DNA from: an uncultured Oscillospiraceae bacterium
Lineage (GTDB): Bacteria; Bacillota; Clostridia; Oscillospirales; Acutalibacteraceae
Length of the DNA stretch: 5,013 nucleotides
Direction of reading: 5' to 3'
Assembly: GCA_900552925.1 (NCBI GenBank)
Contig: USBH01000137.1
Coordinates: 1-5,013 of the forward strand
Every line of letters begins with the position of its first letter. Position 1 is the stretch's first letter. The translations under genes were made by a program, and so were the position numbers. Below are positions 4,989 to 5,013 of the stretch, in pieces. The notes under the pieces were generated by a model that searched no databases, was not told the origin of the DNA, and saw only the letters and a list, made by a program, of their open reading frames with translations.

Positions 4989-5013
4989 CTGTCTCTTATA
5001 CACATCTGACGCT
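4989..5013. other. Illumina Nextera transposase adapter (sequencing artefact)
   Basis: The 19 bases at 4989-5007 equal the reverse complement of the Tn5 mosaic end used in Nextera libraries (CTGTCTCTTATACACATCT). The next six, GACGCT, match the start of the Read 1 adapter tail. It is not genomic. It produces the known artefact peptides MYKRQ on the minus strand and LSLIHI on the plus strand. Confidence 0.97.

Noticed and set aside
4989..5007. Tn5 mosaic end as a sign of a transposon
   Set aside because: The hyperactive mosaic end followed by GACGCT is the Nextera library adapter and sits exactly at the sequence end; it is not a natural IS50/Tn5 insertion.

Overview
The window is a GC-rich bacterial fragment in which every gene I can support lies on the minus strand. 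The gene content suggests a high-GC Firmicute (class Clostridia, a gut-type lineage). The signs are the ruvC-ruvA order, the Shine-Dalgarno sites close to AAAGGAGGTGATC, the TTG...TATAAT-type promoters, the zinc-ribbon protein family and the argD-argF order. This taxonomic guess is inference. The right end carries 25 bases of Illumina Nextera adapter, so the window is the untrimmed tip of a short-read contig, probably from a metagenome.

Layout, read in the direction of transcription (right to left): the C-terminal 70 codons of argD (acetylornithine aminotransferase, 4776-4988); argF (ornithine carbamoyltransferase, 3822-4727), closed by a strong terminator at 3769-3810; a 217-base non-coding stretch rich in inverted repeats, including a perfect 10-bp palindrome at 3686-3708 and a potential three-way-junction RNA leader at 3626-3681; a 336-codon gene (2594-3604) joining an N-terminal zinc ribbon to a C-terminal EF-Tu domain-2-like barrel with no GTPase domain; a short gap with a good promoter; an ADP-ribosylglycohydrolase family gene (1187-2515) with a roughly 90-residue N-terminal extension; a 199-base gap with two hairpins and an extended -10 promoter; ruvC (493-987); and the first 142 codons of ruvA (1-426), which runs off the left end.

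Functionally there are four transcription units. argD-argF is arginine biosynthesis (acetylornithine to ornithine to citrulline). The zinc-ribbon/EF-Tu-domain gene and the ADP-ribosylglycohydrolase each appear to have their own promoter region, and nothing in the sequence ties them together. ruvC-ruvA encodes the Holliday-junction resolvase and the junction-binding subunit, with ruvB expected just beyond the left edge. The most unusual items are the orphan EF-Tu-domain protein and the structured non-coding region in front of it. I see no CRISPR array, mobile element, tRNA or rRNA.
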